64,000 bases of DNA from contig JALHQW010000015.1 in NCBI GenBank assembly GCA_022841745.1, forward strand, positions 1 through 64,000, read 5' to 3'. The DNA is from Saprospiraceae bacterium. Its GTDB lineage: Bacteria > Bacteroidota > Bacteroidia > Chitinophagales > Saprospiraceae. A model generated the notes under the pieces. It was not told the origin of the DNA and made no database searches. It saw nothing but the letters and a program-made list of their open reading frames with translations. The position numbers and the translations under genes are program-made. Positions 1-9,038 of this stretch are shown here, piece by piece. Each line of letters begins with the position of its first letter. Within the stretch, counting starts at the first letter, position 1.

Positions 1-13
1 GCTTTTTCCGTTG

Positions 14-61
14 TTTTGAGTTGCCATCGGGTATTGCTCGTTTTTTGTTTCGCAACTCAAA
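14..61. repeat. Inverted repeat near the window edge
   Basis: TTTTGAGTTGC at 14-24 is matched by GCAACTCAAA at 52-61, with a 27-nt loop. It lies downstream of the minus-strand DUF4365 gene. It may be part of a cassette recombination site or a plain hairpin; no function can be assigned. The rest of 1-202 shows no gene. Confidence 0.4.
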
Positions 62-202
62 CATCGCAAGATTCGATGGCTTTCTTTTTTCCGTCACTAC
101 AATCCGTTATAGTCAGGAACCATGGTTGTATATTGCCTAATGCAATCTCGAATAGTTGTTTGCTGTTCATGACTTTTTTAAGGCGAATTTAGAAATCATG
201 AA

Positions 203-667
203 CTATACTACCCACACGAAATCACGAAGAACCATTTTTTTCCAATAAATTTTATCCTCATTCGGGTTATACAGAACTATTAAGACTGGAATTGAATGAA
301 ATTGCCAATAATTGAGATGCGTCTTTTCACCTCTGTAAATTATTGAGTCTTCAGTAGTTTCTTTAAAGTAACTTTCGCCAGATTTAATTTGTATCGCAAT
401 GAGTTGTCCTGTAGGTATTTCATCGTTCACAATTTCTATTTGCATATCAATTCCATAATCTGAAATTGTTTGCTCTCTTTCAATCCATTTGAATTCTTGT
501 AAAAAAGTCAATCCTACTTTTTGAACTCCGATTCTATTTGTTATATCTTTCAATTTTCGTTTTTTTAGTTCACTGGAACGATTGGCTTGCACCCGTGCCG
601 CCGAGCGTTGACTTTGTGGGCTTGCTATTCGGTGGAATAGACAGCAAGCTGTTGTTTGTGCATTCAA
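203..667 (-). CDS. DUF4365-like protein, start uncertain
   Basis: The open frame encodes up to 154 residues. From about residue 35 it resembles DUF4365 proteins: a stretch around SDYGIDMQIEI, then QLIAIQIKSGESYF (the Q-x-K-S-G motif typical of the nuclease-like fold), then W-x-FHSIPVLIVLYNP. DUF4365 proteins often occur in mobile or defence-associated loci; their biochemical role is unsettled. The only upstream start is TTG at 665-667. The first 30 or so residues read through an inverted repeat (612-650), so they are probably not real protein sequence and the true start may lie near residue 34 at a non-ATG codon. At about 120 residues the product would be shorter than many relatives. It lies 27 nt downstream of the minus-strand membrane-protein gene. 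Confidence 0.55.
   Translation of the reverse strand: MNAQTTACCLFHRIASPQSQRSAARVQANRSSELKKRKLKDITNRIGVQKVGLTFLQEFKWIEREQTISDYGIDMQIEIVNDEIPTGQLIAIQIKSGESYFKETTEDSIIYRGEKTHLNYWQFHSIPVLIVLYNPNEDKIYWKKMVLRDFVWVV
620..649. repeat. Imperfect hairpin, possible cassette-type recombination site
   Basis: GCTTGCTATTC (620-630) pairs with GAATAGACAGCAAGC (635-649), leaving a 4-nt bulge. The hairpin sits between two small minus-strand genes and inside the doubtful 5' end of the DUF4365 frame. Bulged hairpins between small unrelated genes are typical of integron attC sites, but no convincing pair of core boxes is visible here. Confidence 0.25.
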
Positions 668-694
668 TAGGTATTATCATTGAAATAGAACTGT

Positions 695-1246
695 TCATTT
701 CTTTAAATGTGCTGTAAGTATGTTCAGCCCCCAACCCCAAAACACAATGGCACTAAATACAAAAGCCAAAGCAATAATTCTCTCCCATTCTAATTGCCAA
801 GTTGGCGCTAATGATAAGAATAGGTAACTGCATATAATAGAAGCGAAAATTGCCAGTAGTATTTTCCAAAAAGGTTTCGTTTGAGCAATGAGCGATAAAA
901 AAATGCCTCCAACCAATCCAAAAAATAGGCTTGCAAAATAAGAGAAAACTTGGTCCCTTAAACTTCTTGGTTCGGGACCGTGTAGAAACATTTTATATGA
1001 AAAGAAATGATAAAAGCAAATACAATAAGTAAGTATTATTAATACAGAACGAGTTCTATGATTAATTATAGGTTCGCCACTCTTGACGAAATACTTTTCA
1101 TAGAAAAAAACCGCAGCAACAGCACCGATTAGGCTGATAATAGATTTTAAAAGTACATCATTGGTTGGATAAACAGACTCTCCAATCTCCTCTACCAATT
1201 TCGCCACAAATGCGCCAATTGCTATTTCGATTACTTTATCTTTCAT
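695..1246 (-). CDS. Small multi-pass membrane protein, unknown function
   Basis: The product is 183 residues. About five hydrophobic segments can be seen: roughly residues 33-50 (LKSIISLIGAVAAVFFY), 66-85 (SVLIILTYCICFYHFF), 100-120 (FSYFASLFFGLVGGIFLSLI), 127-147 (KILLAIFASIICSYLFLS) and 155-175 (IIALAFVFSAIVFWGWGL). No catalytic motif or known family was recognised. It starts with ATG at 1246, just downstream (minus-strand sense) of the box GTTAGTGC at 1278-1285, which resembles the core box that precedes gene cassettes. It reads in the same direction as the DUF4365 gene, with a 27-nt gap. Base composition is AT-richer than the core genes from 1.6 kb onward, consistent with acquired DNA. 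Confidence 0.6.
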   Translation of the reverse strand: MKDKVIEIAIGAFVAKLVEEIGESVYPTNDVLLKSIISLIGAVAAVFFYEKYFVKSGEPIINHRTRSVLIILTYCICFYHFFSYKMFLHGPEPRSLRDQVFSYFASLFFGLVGGIFLSLIAQTKPFWKILLAIFASIICSYLFLSLAPTWQLEWERIIALAFVFSAIVFWGWGLNILTAHLKK

Positions 1247-1277
1247 TTTTTTACTATATCTTTTTTTCTTTTAGTTG

Positions 1278-1393
1278 GCACTAACTTGTCTATGTACGCC
1301 ACTCCGCACATACACGTAGTAGCGGACATTTCCGCTTTGTACACCCTATCCACCTATAAAGTAGATAGGATGGAAATGTTAACGAGCTAACAC
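1278..1393 (-). other. attC-like structured region upstream of the membrane protein gene (candidate)
   Basis: On the minus strand this stretch begins with GTTAGCTCGTTAAC, contains nested palindromes (GCGGAAATGTCCGC; CTATCTAC paired with GGTGGATAG; TGTAC paired with GTACA) and ends with GTTAGTGC about 32 nt before the ATG of the membrane protein gene. Length (about 115 bp), internal dyads and position fit an integron attC site. The left core box does not match the RYYYAAC consensus well and no integrase gene is present, so this is only a candidate. Confidence 0.25.
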
Positions 1394-1450
1394 GTTTATC
1401 AGCTACCCCACAAACCTATTACAACCAACCCAAATTTCAAAGCCCCAAAC

Positions 1451-1489
1451 AAAAAAATCCGTGCTGCGCCCAAGCCCAACACGGATTTT
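1451..1489 (-). terminator. Rho-independent terminator after dTDP-glucose 4,6-dehydratase
   Basis: A perfect 10-bp stem (AAAATCCGTG at 1454-1463 with CACGGATTTT at 1480-1489) is followed on the minus strand by a run of seven T. It lies about 130 nt beyond the stop of the minus-strand gene ending at 1618. Confidence 0.7.
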
Positions 1490-1497
1490 CCCTTCCA

Positions 1498-1547
1498 TAA
1501 TGGAAAAAATTTGTCAAAAATCCTATTTTAATGGAAAAAATTTGTCA
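1498..1547. repeat. Two direct repeats of 19 bp, plus a degenerate third
   Basis: TAATGGAAAAAATTTGTCA occurs at 1498-1516 and again at 1529-1547. A degenerate copy (AGTGGAAAAAAATTG) begins at about 1571. All lie between the stop at 1618 and the terminator at 1451-1489. Function unknown. Confidence 0.7.
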
Positions 1548-1617
1548 TTTCAAGCTAAAACATAAGTTTTAGTGGAAAAAAATTGCTCCCAAAATTTAGG
1601 TGTCCATTGAATTTCCC

Positions 1618-2664
1618 TCAAGCATACTGCCCCTCATAATACTGTTGATAAGCCCCTGACGTCACATGCTCCAGCCACTCCTCGTTGTCAAGGTACCATT
1701 GTGCCGTGAGGCGCAAGCCCTCTTCGGGTTGGATGGTAGGCTGCCAGCCGAGTTCCGTTTGCAGCTTGGTGGAGTCAATGGCGTAGCGGCGGTCGTGGCC
1801 GGGGCGGTCCTTCACGTAGGTGATGAGGCCACGGCTGGTGCCAGGCGCTCGGCCCAGGAGTTCGTCCATGATATCGCAGAGGGTGGTCACAAGCTCGATG
1901 TTCTTGCGCTCGTTGTTCCCGCCGATATTGTAAGTCTCGCCGATTTTGCCCTTGTGGAAGATGGTGTCAATGGCGTCGGCATGGTCTTTTACCCAGAGCC
2001 AGTCACGGGTGTATTTACCATCACCATAAATCGGCAGCGGCTTGCTGTGCTTGATATTGTTGATGATCAACGGGATGAGCTTCTCCGGGAAGTGGTTCGG
2101 CCCATAGTTGTTCGAGCAATTGGACAGCAGCACGGGCAGATGGTAGGTATGGTGGAATGCCCGCACGAAATGGTCGCTGCTCGCCTTGGAAGCCGAGTAG
2201 GGCGAGCGGGGGTCGTAGGGTGTCGTTTCCACGAAGAAGCCCTCTTCGCCCAACGAGCCATAGACTTCGTCCGTAGAGACGTGGTAAAACACCCTGCCCT
2301 CCATATTGTCCTGCCAAGCCGTTTTGGCAGCATTCAATAGGTTGAACGTACCAATGACATTCGTCTCAATGAACTCCAGCGGATTGGTGATGGAGCGGTC
2401 CACATGCGACTCGGCTGCCAAGTGGATTACGCCATTAAAATCATGGTCTTTGAACAATTCCATGATAAATGCAGCATCGGTAATATCCCCTTTTATAAAG
2501 CTATAGTTCGGCTTGTGTTCAATATCCTTGAGGTTTTCCAAATTGCCAGCATAGGTCAACTTATCCAAGTTAACCACCTGATAGCCAGGGTATTTATTGA
2601 CAAAAAGGCGGACGAGATGCGAGCCAATGAAGCCTGCGCCGCCAGTGATTAGTAACTTTTTCAT
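1618..2664 (-). CDS. rfbB: dTDP-glucose 4,6-dehydratase
   Basis: This is an extended short-chain dehydrogenase of 348 residues, the usual length for RmlB/RfbB. It converts dTDP-glucose to dTDP-4-keto-6-deoxyglucose using bound NAD+, a cytoplasmic step toward dTDP-rhamnose and other deoxysugars for surface polysaccharide. Visible motifs are the Rossmann GGAGFIGS at residues 8-15, HLAAESHVDRS near 81-91, STDEVYG at 130-136 (Asp132 and Glu133 are the expected catalytic acids) and the YSASK catalytic Tyr156/Lys160. The ATG at 2662-2664 gives the expected N-terminus MKKLLITGG. It is followed by a terminator and preceded by a word-repeat hairpin separating it from another nucleotide-sugar enzyme. 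The other rml genes (A, C, D) are not in this window. Confidence 0.93.
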   Translation of the reverse strand: MKKLLITGGAGFIGSHLVRLFVNKYPGYQVVNLDKLTYAGNLENLKDIEHKPNYSFIKGDITDAAFIMELFKDHDFNGVIHLAAESHVDRSITNPLEFIETNVIGTFNLLNAAKTAWQDNMEGRVFYHVSTDEVYGSLGEEGFFVETTPYDPRSPYSASKASSDHFVRAFHHTYHLPVLLSNCSNNYGPNHFPEKLIPLIINNIKHSKPLPIYGDGKYTRDWLWVKDHADAIDTIFHKGKIGETYNIGGNNERKNIELVTTLCDIMDELLGRAPGTSRGLITYVKDRPGHDRRYAIDSTKLQTELGWQPTIQPEEGLRLTAQWYLDNEEWLEHVTSGAYQQYYEGQYA

Positions 2665-2678
2665 TTTTATGATTATTT

Positions 2679-2771
2679 GATTTCAGATATAAGATATAAG
2701 ATATAAGATTTTAGATTTAGCAGGGTCTCCCCAATCATAAATCTGAAATCTTATATCTTATATCTTAAATC
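2679..2771. repeat. Low-complexity inverted repeat (word GATATAA)
   Basis: Tandem copies of GATATAA at about 2685-2707 are mirrored by TTATATC copies at 2750-2765, with matching flanks (GATTTCAGATATAAG and CTTATATCTTAAATC). The whole can fold into a long imperfect hairpin. It fills the gap between the two minus-strand nucleotide-sugar genes and is one of a series of word hairpins in this window. Confidence 0.75.
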
Positions 2772-2807
2772 AAAAACCACCCATGAAAATCAAAGAATCA
2801 ATTTTCA

Positions 2808-3812
2808 TCAAACTTTTACTGCTTTTTTGAAGTACTCATACGTCAACTGAAGCCCCTCTGCCCGGTCGAATTTGGGTGCCCAGCCGAGGATGGTGGTGGC
2901 CTTCGTGATGTCAGGTTTCCGCTGCTTCGGGTCGTCGGTCGGCAGTGGGTTGTAGATGATATGCGCCTTGGGGTTTTTCACCAAATCGAGTATTTCGTGG
3001 GCGAATTGCATCACTGTGATTTCCTGCGGGTTGCCGATGTTCATCGGCTTGTCGTAGTCGCTCAAGAGCAGGCGATAAATCCCCTCCACGAGGTCGTCCA
3101 CGTAGCAGAAGCTGCGGGTCTGCAAGCCATCCCCAAACACGGTCAAGCCCTCGCCACGAATGGCCTGGGAGAAAAACGCAGGAAGCACCCGGCCATCATT
3201 GACCCTCATTCGTGGGCCGTAGGTGTTGAAAATGCGGATGATGCGGGTCTCTACGCCGTGATAGGTATGGTAACCCATCGTAATAGCTTCGAGGAAACGC
3301 TTGGCCTCGTCATATACCCCACGGGGGCCAACGGGGTTCACATTTCCCCAATATTCTTCTACTTGTGGGTGGATTAGCGGATCGCCATACACTTCTGAGG
3401 TGGAAGCCACAAGGATACGGGCACCCTTGGCTTTTGCCACACCGAGCATATTGTGGGTGCCCAATGCCCCAACTTTCAGGGTCTGTATCGGCATTTCCAG
3501 GTAGTCAATCGGGCTGGCAGGGCTGGCGAAGTGCAGGATGTAGTGGATTTCACCGGGCACATGGACGAATTTTGTGATGTCGTGGTGGTAGAACTCGAAG
3601 TCGTCCCGTGGGAACAGGTGCTCGATGTTTTCCAAGCTGCCCGTGAGCAGGTTATCCATGCCGATGACGTGGTAGCCTTCGGCCAACATGCGGTCGCAAA
3701 GGTGCGAGCCAATGAAACCGGCTGCACCGGTAATGAGAACTCTCTTTTTCAAGTCTTTAAGTTTTAATGGATGCTCTTGGTGGGAAGTTGGGAAGGGGAC
3801 AGCCTCACGCAC
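2808..3812 (-). CDS. UDP-glucuronate decarboxylase (UDP-xylose synthase family)
   Basis: This is an extended SDR enzyme predicted to oxidise and decarboxylate UDP-glucuronate to UDP-xylose for cell-surface glycans. Motifs are [10 protein letters not shown] (NAD binding), [11 protein letters not shown] (characteristic of UXS rather than of RmlB), [14 protein letters not shown] as the YxxxK pair, and [13 protein letters not shown]. About 315 residues is normal for the family. The ATG at 3812 adds a 20-residue leader that most relatives lack; a TTG at 3750-3752 would give the usual MKKRVLITG start, so the start is uncertain. A strong promoter candidate lies at 3857-3888, immediately downstream of the terminator of the adhesin gene, so this gene appears to begin its own transcript. 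Confidence 0.88.
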   Translation of the reverse strand: MREAVPFPTSHQEHPLKLKDLKKRVLITGAAGFIGSHLCDRMLAEGYHVIGMDNLLTGSLENIEHLFPRDDFEFYHHDITKFVHVPGEIHYILHFASPASPIDYLEMPIQTLKVGALGTHNMLGVAKAKGARILVASTSEVYGDPLIHPQVEEYWGNVNPVGPRGVYDEAKRFLEAITMGYHTYHGVETRIIRIFNTYGPRMRVNDGRVLPAFFSQAIRGEGLTVFGDGLQTRSFCYVDDLVEGIYRLLLSDYDKPMNIGNPQEITVMQFAHEILDLVKNPKAHIIYNPLPTDDPKQRKPDITKATTILGWAPKFDRAEGLQLTYEYFKKAVKV

Positions 3813-3856
3813 CGTTTGGTCAATAATTTGTCAACAAGGGGGAGAAATTTGCCGTG

Positions 3857-3888
3857 CAAAGTTAGTCCTTAATTTTTTCCAAAACAAA
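3857..3888 (-). promoter_or_regulatory. Bacteroidota-type promoter for UDP-glucuronate decarboxylase
   Basis: On the minus strand TTTG (3885-3888) is followed after 20 nt by TAACTTTG (3857-3864), a full match to the Bacteroidota -33/-7 consensus (TTTG, TAnnTTTG). It is 45 nt before the ATG at 3812 and just after the preceding terminator. Confidence 0.6.
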
Positions 3889-3903
3889 ATAATCACTAAA
3901 AGA

Positions 3904-3925
3904 GGGCCGCTGTTTCCAGCGGCCC
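3904..3925 (-). terminator. Terminator of the 1657-residue adhesin gene
   Basis: A perfect 9-bp GC-rich stem (GGGCCGCTG at 3904-3912 with CAGCGGCCC at 3917-3925) has a 4-nt loop and is followed on the minus strand by TCTTTTAG. It lies about 140 nt beyond the stop at 4065. Confidence 0.65.
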
Positions 3926-3974
3926 GCCAATTTTTAATAACTATGTATTGAAAAAACTATGGAGATTTTTGGTT

Positions 3975-4060
3975 GCTTCATGGTTTCATGGTTTCATGGT
4001 TTCATGGTTACCCTGTGGTGTAACAATGCAACAGTGAAGCCATGCAACAGTGAAGCCATG
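3975..4060. repeat. Low-complexity region (word TTTCATGG) with partial inverted arm
   Basis: Four tandem copies of an 8-bp word (GTTTCATG) run from 3975 to about 4007. They are followed by two copies of a 15-bp word containing GTGAAGCCATG, whose reverse complement CATGGCTTCAC resembles the first arm. It abuts the stop of the adhesin gene at 4065. Confidence 0.65.
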
Positions 4061-4064
4061 AACA

Positions 4065-7000
4065 TCATTCAGCCTTCACCACTTTCACCATCCTGTCCAT
4101 CACATTTTCGGAACTGATACGAACCATGTAGATGCCAAGTGGTTGGCGGCTCAAATCAAATTCCGTCCGCTCGGTTTTTGGTTCGATTTCCTTGACCATA
4201 ATCAGCTTGCCGTAAGCATTCCTTACCTCTACGATGGAAGGCTTGGGTGATTCCTTGACAAACTCTACCGTAACTGACCCAATGGTCGGGTTCGGGTAAA
4301 CCTGTACCTCATGGACACCAGCTGGTTTGTAGAAAACAGTGCTCGTATGCGAGACCACTTCCTGCGAGTTGCCCTCATTCCTGCGGCAAACGATACGATA
4401 AATATTGTCACCTAAGCGCAAGTCTTCGTCCTGTGCGAGGTAGTACCCGTCGGCATCGGCAGCGTTGCCAGCTACGGCGGCGATGTTCTCGAAATCAAGC
4501 CCGTTTTCGGAGCGTTGAACGAAGAACATGTCCTTGGTTGGCTCTCCGCCAGTTACTTTCCAGCGGATATTGGCCAATTCGCCATCCATTTCTGCAAACA
4601 CGTCATCGAAAATGACAATCAAAGGCGAGCCGCAGAGGTTCACTTGTACCGCCGTAGTGACGGTCACGGAGCAACCAAATCTTGTTACCGTCAAGGAGAT
4701 TGTTTTTACACCTGGACTTGACCACGACACAAGGTTAACTACCCTCGTATCGGCAGTGGGGATGCTTGCATCAACACCAAAGTCCCAAGCATAAGTGGCA
4801 CCACCACCAGCAATGGCTGCCTCAAATCGGTCGCCAACATTGTTGCAAATGACGATAGGCGCATCAATGATTTGAGCCAATGGGTTTGGCGTGATGGTCT
4901 TTGAAACGATATTGGTCTCACCCGGATAATCGGGGCAACCTGCCCGACGGGAACAACGGATATAGTACGTGGTCTGGTTGATAGGCCCAGGGTTGTAGTT
5001 GGGGCTGTTCGAGTTGGCAATTTGCGACCAGTTGGGGTCACCGGGGCCATTGTAAACCGGCGTGGTACTCTTCAACCAGAGGTATTGGATAGTACCATAA
5101 CCTCCTGAAGGTAGCTCCAAGCTCACGATTTCGGCAGGGTCGGCACCGACACCGCACAGCGATTCATTGTAGCCGATGAGGCCACCATCCGTCACGTTGT
5201 CACATTCTTTGTAAACCGCAGCATCAATTGTCAGGTTGTCGGCGGTGTAAGGATAAACGGTAAAAGTCGCAGTGCGTCCCGTGTTCGGGTTGGGGTCGCT
5301 GTCGAGGGCATCGTTGGTGCCTTGGTCTTGTGGCCCATACAATTGTCCGTTTGACAGGTTGCCGAGCGCAAACTCAACCTGGTATTGGCCGGGAAAAACA
5401 TCCGTGAACAGGTATTTGCCAAATGAGTTGGTCGCTTTGGTAGAAACCAAGGTATTGCCAGGCATGCTGTAAAGGCGAACCGTGAAATTGGCAAGTCCCT
5501 GCTCCTGTAGGTCTTGTATGCCGTCCCGGTCGGTATCGTACCAAACGAAATCGCCGATATTGATTTTCTCATCCAATTCAATCAAGCCAATATCCCAGTT
5601 GCTTTGGAAAGTGCCATTGGGAAGGTTGAACAAGGCCGTGAGGCTATCGGAAGGGTTGATGTCGCTGTCCGAGTTGTCGCTGCCAACATTGGCTGGCGAA
5701 AAAATGTGGATGCTCGGCAAATCGCATTTGATTTGATAAACACCACCAGCGATGCCATCAAAGGCATAGTAGCCGTTGGCATTGGAATAGGTCACCGAAT
5801 TGACTTGCGTACCAGTGAAAGTGGCGCCAATGAGGCGAACCCTCACACTGTCCAAGCCAGGTTCGTTGATATCCTGCACACCATTCTGGTTGAGGTCATG
5901 CCATACGAAATCACCTACTTTCGAAGGGTTCTGAAGGTTGAAAGCAGCAGTGGCCGTACAGCCATTCGCATCCGTCGTTGTAACGGCATAAGCCCCAGCC
6001 GATAAGTTGGTCAAGGTGGTCGCTGTGCTTGCATTTGACCAATGCACGCCATAAGGTGCCACACCACCAGCGGGTGTCACTTTTATAGAGCCGTTGCTAC
6101 CACCATAAGTAGTGATGGGAGCAACAAGTGAAATCGGCGAAGTCAGGAGCGATGGAGCGTTCAAGGTGGTTGAAGCAGACATAACGCAGCCATCTGCATC
6201 GGTGACGGTCACCGAATAGTTGCCGGACACTAAATTACCGTTCACTGCGGTCGTAGCGCCATTGCTCCAAATAATATTGAAAGGTGTGCTTCCGCCCGTG
6301 ATGATGGCCGTTGCGCTGCCATCATTGCTGGCGAAGCACTTTGCATCTACTTTTGAAGTGGAAAGCGCAAGTGTTGTCGTTGAAACAATTTGAACCGTGG
6401 CTGAGGCGGTACAGCCGTTGGCGTCGGTCACGGTGACCGAATAGGTGCCAGTGCCAAGGTTTGAGATATTGGCCGTCGTACTTCCATTTGACCAAAGATA
6501 ACTGAAAGGCGATGTGCCACCCGTAGGCAAGGCAATTGCCGATCCATCCGTATCGGGTGGGCAAATTACATCAAACTTGGACGTGGAAACCGCCAGTACG
6601 GCTGGCTGGGTAATGGTGACAGTGGCCGAAACCGTGCAGCCCACTCCATCCGTCACCACCACATTGTAATTCCCTGGGGCGAGGTTGCTAATGGAAGTAC
6701 CCGTTGAGGCACCTGGGTTGTTCCACAGATAGGTAAAGCTGCCTTCACCACCGCTTGCAGTTACGTTTAGTTGGCCATTGGCCAAACCATTGCAAGTCAC
6801 ATGAGTAGTGGTAAGCGTTGCTACAATTATAGGCGGCGAACCAATGGTTGCTGCACCCAAAATCGTACAGCCGTTGGCATCCGTCACTGTTACCGTGTAG
6901 TTTCCGGGAGCGCCGTTTTGCAGCATGGCTCCATTGGCTGTGCCGCCAGCACTCCATGCATAGGTGTACGACCCATTGCCGAAAGGCACCCCACCTGATA

Positions 7001-9038
7001 CAGTGGCGGTTATGCTGCCATCGCTACCGTTGCCACAGGTGGCAGCATCGGTTGCAAATGTGATTTGAAGCTGGGTCGGCTGGGTCAAGGTAATGGATTC
7101 TGTTACCAAGCAACCGTTGTTGTCCGTGATGGTTACGCCATGCGTACTAGCATTCAATCCCGTAGCAGTGGCCGTTGTAGCGCCATTGTCCCAGAAAAAA
7201 TTGTAGTTGGCTAGGCTACCGTTGGTAATCGTCACGGTCGCCGTTCCGTCGCTGCCATTGAAACAACTGATATTGGTTCCAGCGATGTCCACATCGGCGG
7301 GGATTGGCGCCTCCACCGTTTGGGTGCTGGTTGTTGTGCAACCGTTGGCATCGGTGATGGTAACGCTGTAGGTGCCCGCAGCGAGGTTGCTCGCCGTCGC
7401 TGTAGTCTGAGCTGCAGGGTCATTCCATTGGTAATTGTAGGGAGATACGCCTCCAGTAACGTTCAATGCAATTGAACCATCTGAAGAATAATTACAGGTT
7501 GCATCTGAGACGGTCGGATTCGGGAAAATTTGTGGCCCGTCGGCGACGAGGGCACTTGCGGTGCCAGAGCAGCCTTGGTCATTACTTACTGTCACCGTAT
7601 AGGTTCCTGCAAAAAGGTTGCTTATGCTCGAAGTAGTCGCACCACCCGGACTCCAAAGGTAGCTTAGGTTGGCTCCGCCATTAGTAGTACTGAAAACGCT
7701 CGCCGCTCCTGTGTTTTTACCAAAACAAATCACATCGGTGGCAGCCAGTGTAACCGCAATATTAGGCCCAGCATCAACCGATGCAGAAGCGGTGGCCGTG
7801 CAGCCATTCAAATCGGTAGCAGTTATCGTGTAGGTTCCGGGAGCCAAGTTGGTAGCAAAGGGCAAGGTTTGCAGCGGCGTTGTATTCCACTGATAAGTAT
7901 AGGGCAATGCTCCGCCAGTGGTGTTGGTGACAAAGGCAGTGCCGTTATCAGCGCCATTGCATGATTCATCGGTTGAGTTTATAATAACAACCACCTGGGC
8001 ACCATTCAACACAACCGCAGCGGCCGTAGTAGTGCAGCCATTAGCATCCGTCACGGTGACAGAATAGGAGCCAGCGGTCAGGTTGGCTGGGTCTTGAGAG
8101 GTTCCCGCATTCCCCGACCATGCATAGGTATAAGGTGTGGTTCCGCCCGTTGGCGTCAAATCAATGGAGCCATCGGAGCCGCCAAAGCAGGTTACTGCAT
8201 CCGATGTTGCGGTAGCAGCAAAATTGGTCGTCACCGAAATGGTAACCATGTTTGAAACGCCCGCATAATCCAAACAGCCATGCCTGCGGGATAATCGGAT
8301 AAAATAAGTGGTTTGGGAAATTGGCCCTGGATTGTAGGTCTCGGCATTTGCGCCAGCTATTTGCACCCAATCCGTGTTGGTGGGCGTGTAGGCAGTGCCG
8401 GTTGTGCTCATCACCCACTGGTACTCAAGCGCTAAGGTGCCGCCAGTTGGCAGCGTGACATTGGTAAGGGCATCGGGGTCGAATGGGGCAAGGCAAGCGG
8501 CTTGGTTGGCAGCAATGGTGCCGCCGGATGTGACGTTGTCGCAGCAAATGGCCTCCTTCACGACAATATTCGTTTCACCTATCCATTCGGAACAACCTGA
8601 ACGCCTGGAGCAACGACGGTAGTAGGTAGTGACCGTTATCGGCCCTGGGTCATAGCTGGGACTGGTTGAACCGGGTATCGGTGACCATTGAGAGACTGGA
8701 GTAGTTGGATCCCCGGTGGTGAACATCCAAATGTACTCAATGGTGCCAGAACCGCCAGATGGCAAGGTTACGTTGGTGATGGTGGAAGGATCCCAAGTGG
8801 GGCTGGGGCATCCAAATTCGTTCCCGGCAATGGTGCCGCCTGAGGTCAGATTGTCACAAGCCGTAACGATTGGATTCGTTGCTACCGCTAAAAAAGCGGG
8901 CAAGAGCATGACTGCAACAGCCAAAGCCCTGATATTCAATGGTTGCAATCGCTTGGTGGCACGGAGCGAGAAGAAGGTGTTGGTCAAAATCCCACACCAG
9001 TAATGGTTGTGAAGCACTCGCATAGTCGTCTTTTTCAA
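4065..9038 (-). CDS. SprB-repeat surface adhesin with T9SS type A sorting domain
   Basis: This 1657-residue protein is predicted to be a secreted or surface adhesin exported by the type IX system. In order: an N-terminal membrane/signal segment (hydrophobic about 37-54); two copies of a module beginning CDN-x-TSGGTI (about 61-165 and 167-275); ten SprB-type repeats of about 76 residues (about 275-1035), each with PYTYxW, GxYxVTVTDANGC and two conserved Cys; two SdrD B-like domains (GDFVWHDLNQNG near 1037 and GDFVWYDTDRDG near 1159); a third CDN module (about 1279-1385); a PKD-like domain; and a C-terminal sorting domain beginning VQVYPNP at about 1578. SprB in Flavobacterium is the mobile gliding adhesin, partnered by SprF; a PorP/SprF homologue lies at 10286-11317. 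Whether this organism glides cannot be told. Confidence 0.9.
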   Translation of the reverse strand: MKKTTMRVLHNHYWCGILTNTFFSLRATKRLQPLNIRALAVAVMLLPAFLAVATNPIVTACDNLTSGGTIAGNEFGCPSPTWDPSTITNVTLPSGGSGTIEYIWMFTTGDPTTPVSQWSPIPGSTSPSYDPGPITVTTYYRRCSRRSGCSEWIGETNIVVKEAICCDNVTSGGTIAANQAACLAPFDPDALTNVTLPTGGTLALEYQWVMSTTGTAYTPTNTDWVQIAGANAETYNPGPISQTTYFIRLSRRHGCLDYAGVSNMVTISVTTNFAATATSDAVTCFGGSDGSIDLTPTGGTTPYTYAWSGNAGTSQDPANLTAGSYSVTVTDANGCTTTAAAVVLNGAQVVVIINSTDESCNGADNGTAFVTNTTGGALPYTYQWNTTPLQTLPFATNLAPGTYTITATDLNGCTATASASVDAGPNIAVTLAATDVICFGKNTGAASVFSTTNGGANLSYLWSPGGATTSSISNLFAGTYTVTVSNDQGCSGTASALVADGPQIFPNPTVSDATCNYSSDGSIALNVTGGVSPYNYQWNDPAAQTTATASNLAAGTYSVTITDANGCTTTSTQTVEAPIPADVDIAGTNISCFNGSDGTATVTITNGSLANYNFFWDNGATTATATGLNASTHGVTITDNNGCLVTESITLTQPTQLQITFATDAATCGNGSDGSITATVSGGVPFGNGSYTYAWSAGGTANGAMLQNGAPGNYTVTVTDANGCTILGAATIGSPPIIVATLTTTHVTCNGLANGQLNVTASGGEGSFTYLWNNPGASTGTSISNLAPGNYNVVVTDGVGCTVSATVTITQPAVLAVSTSKFDVICPPDTDGSAIALPTGGTSPFSYLWSNGSTTANISNLGTGTYSVTVTDANGCTASATVQIVSTTTLALSTSKVDAKCFASNDGSATAIITGGSTPFNIIWSNGATTAVNGNLVSGNYSVTVTDADGCVMSASTTLNAPSLLTSPISLVAPITTYGGSNGSIKVTPAGGVAPYGVHWSNASTATTLTNLSAGAYAVTTTDANGCTATAAFNLQNPSKVGDFVWHDLNQNGVQDINEPGLDSVRVRLIGATFTGTQVNSVTYSNANGYYAFDGIAGGVYQIKCDLPSIHIFSPANVGSDNSDSDINPSDSLTALFNLPNGTFQSNWDIGLIELDEKINIGDFVWYDTDRDGIQDLQEQGLANFTVRLYSMPGNTLVSTKATNSFGKYLFTDVFPGQYQVEFALGNLSNGQLYGPQDQGTNDALDSDPNPNTGRTATFTVYPYTADNLTIDAAVYKECDNVTDGGLIGYNESLCGVGADPAEIVSLELPSGGYGTIQYLWLKSTTPVYNGPGDPNWSQIANSNSPNYNPGPINQTTYYIRCSRRAGCPDYPGETNIVSKTITPNPLAQIIDAPIVICNNVGDRFEAAIAGGGATYAWDFGVDASIPTADTRVVNLVSWSSPGVKTISLTVTRFGCSVTVTTAVQVNLCGSPLIVIFDDVFAEMDGELANIRWKVTGGEPTKDMFFVQRSENGLDFENIAAVAGNAADADGYYLAQDEDLRLGDNIYRIVCRRNEGNSQEVVSHTSTVFYKPAGVHEVQVYPNPTIGSVTVEFVKESPKPSIVEVRNAYGKLIMVKEIEPKTERTEFDLSRQPLGIYMVRISSENVMDRMVKVVKAE

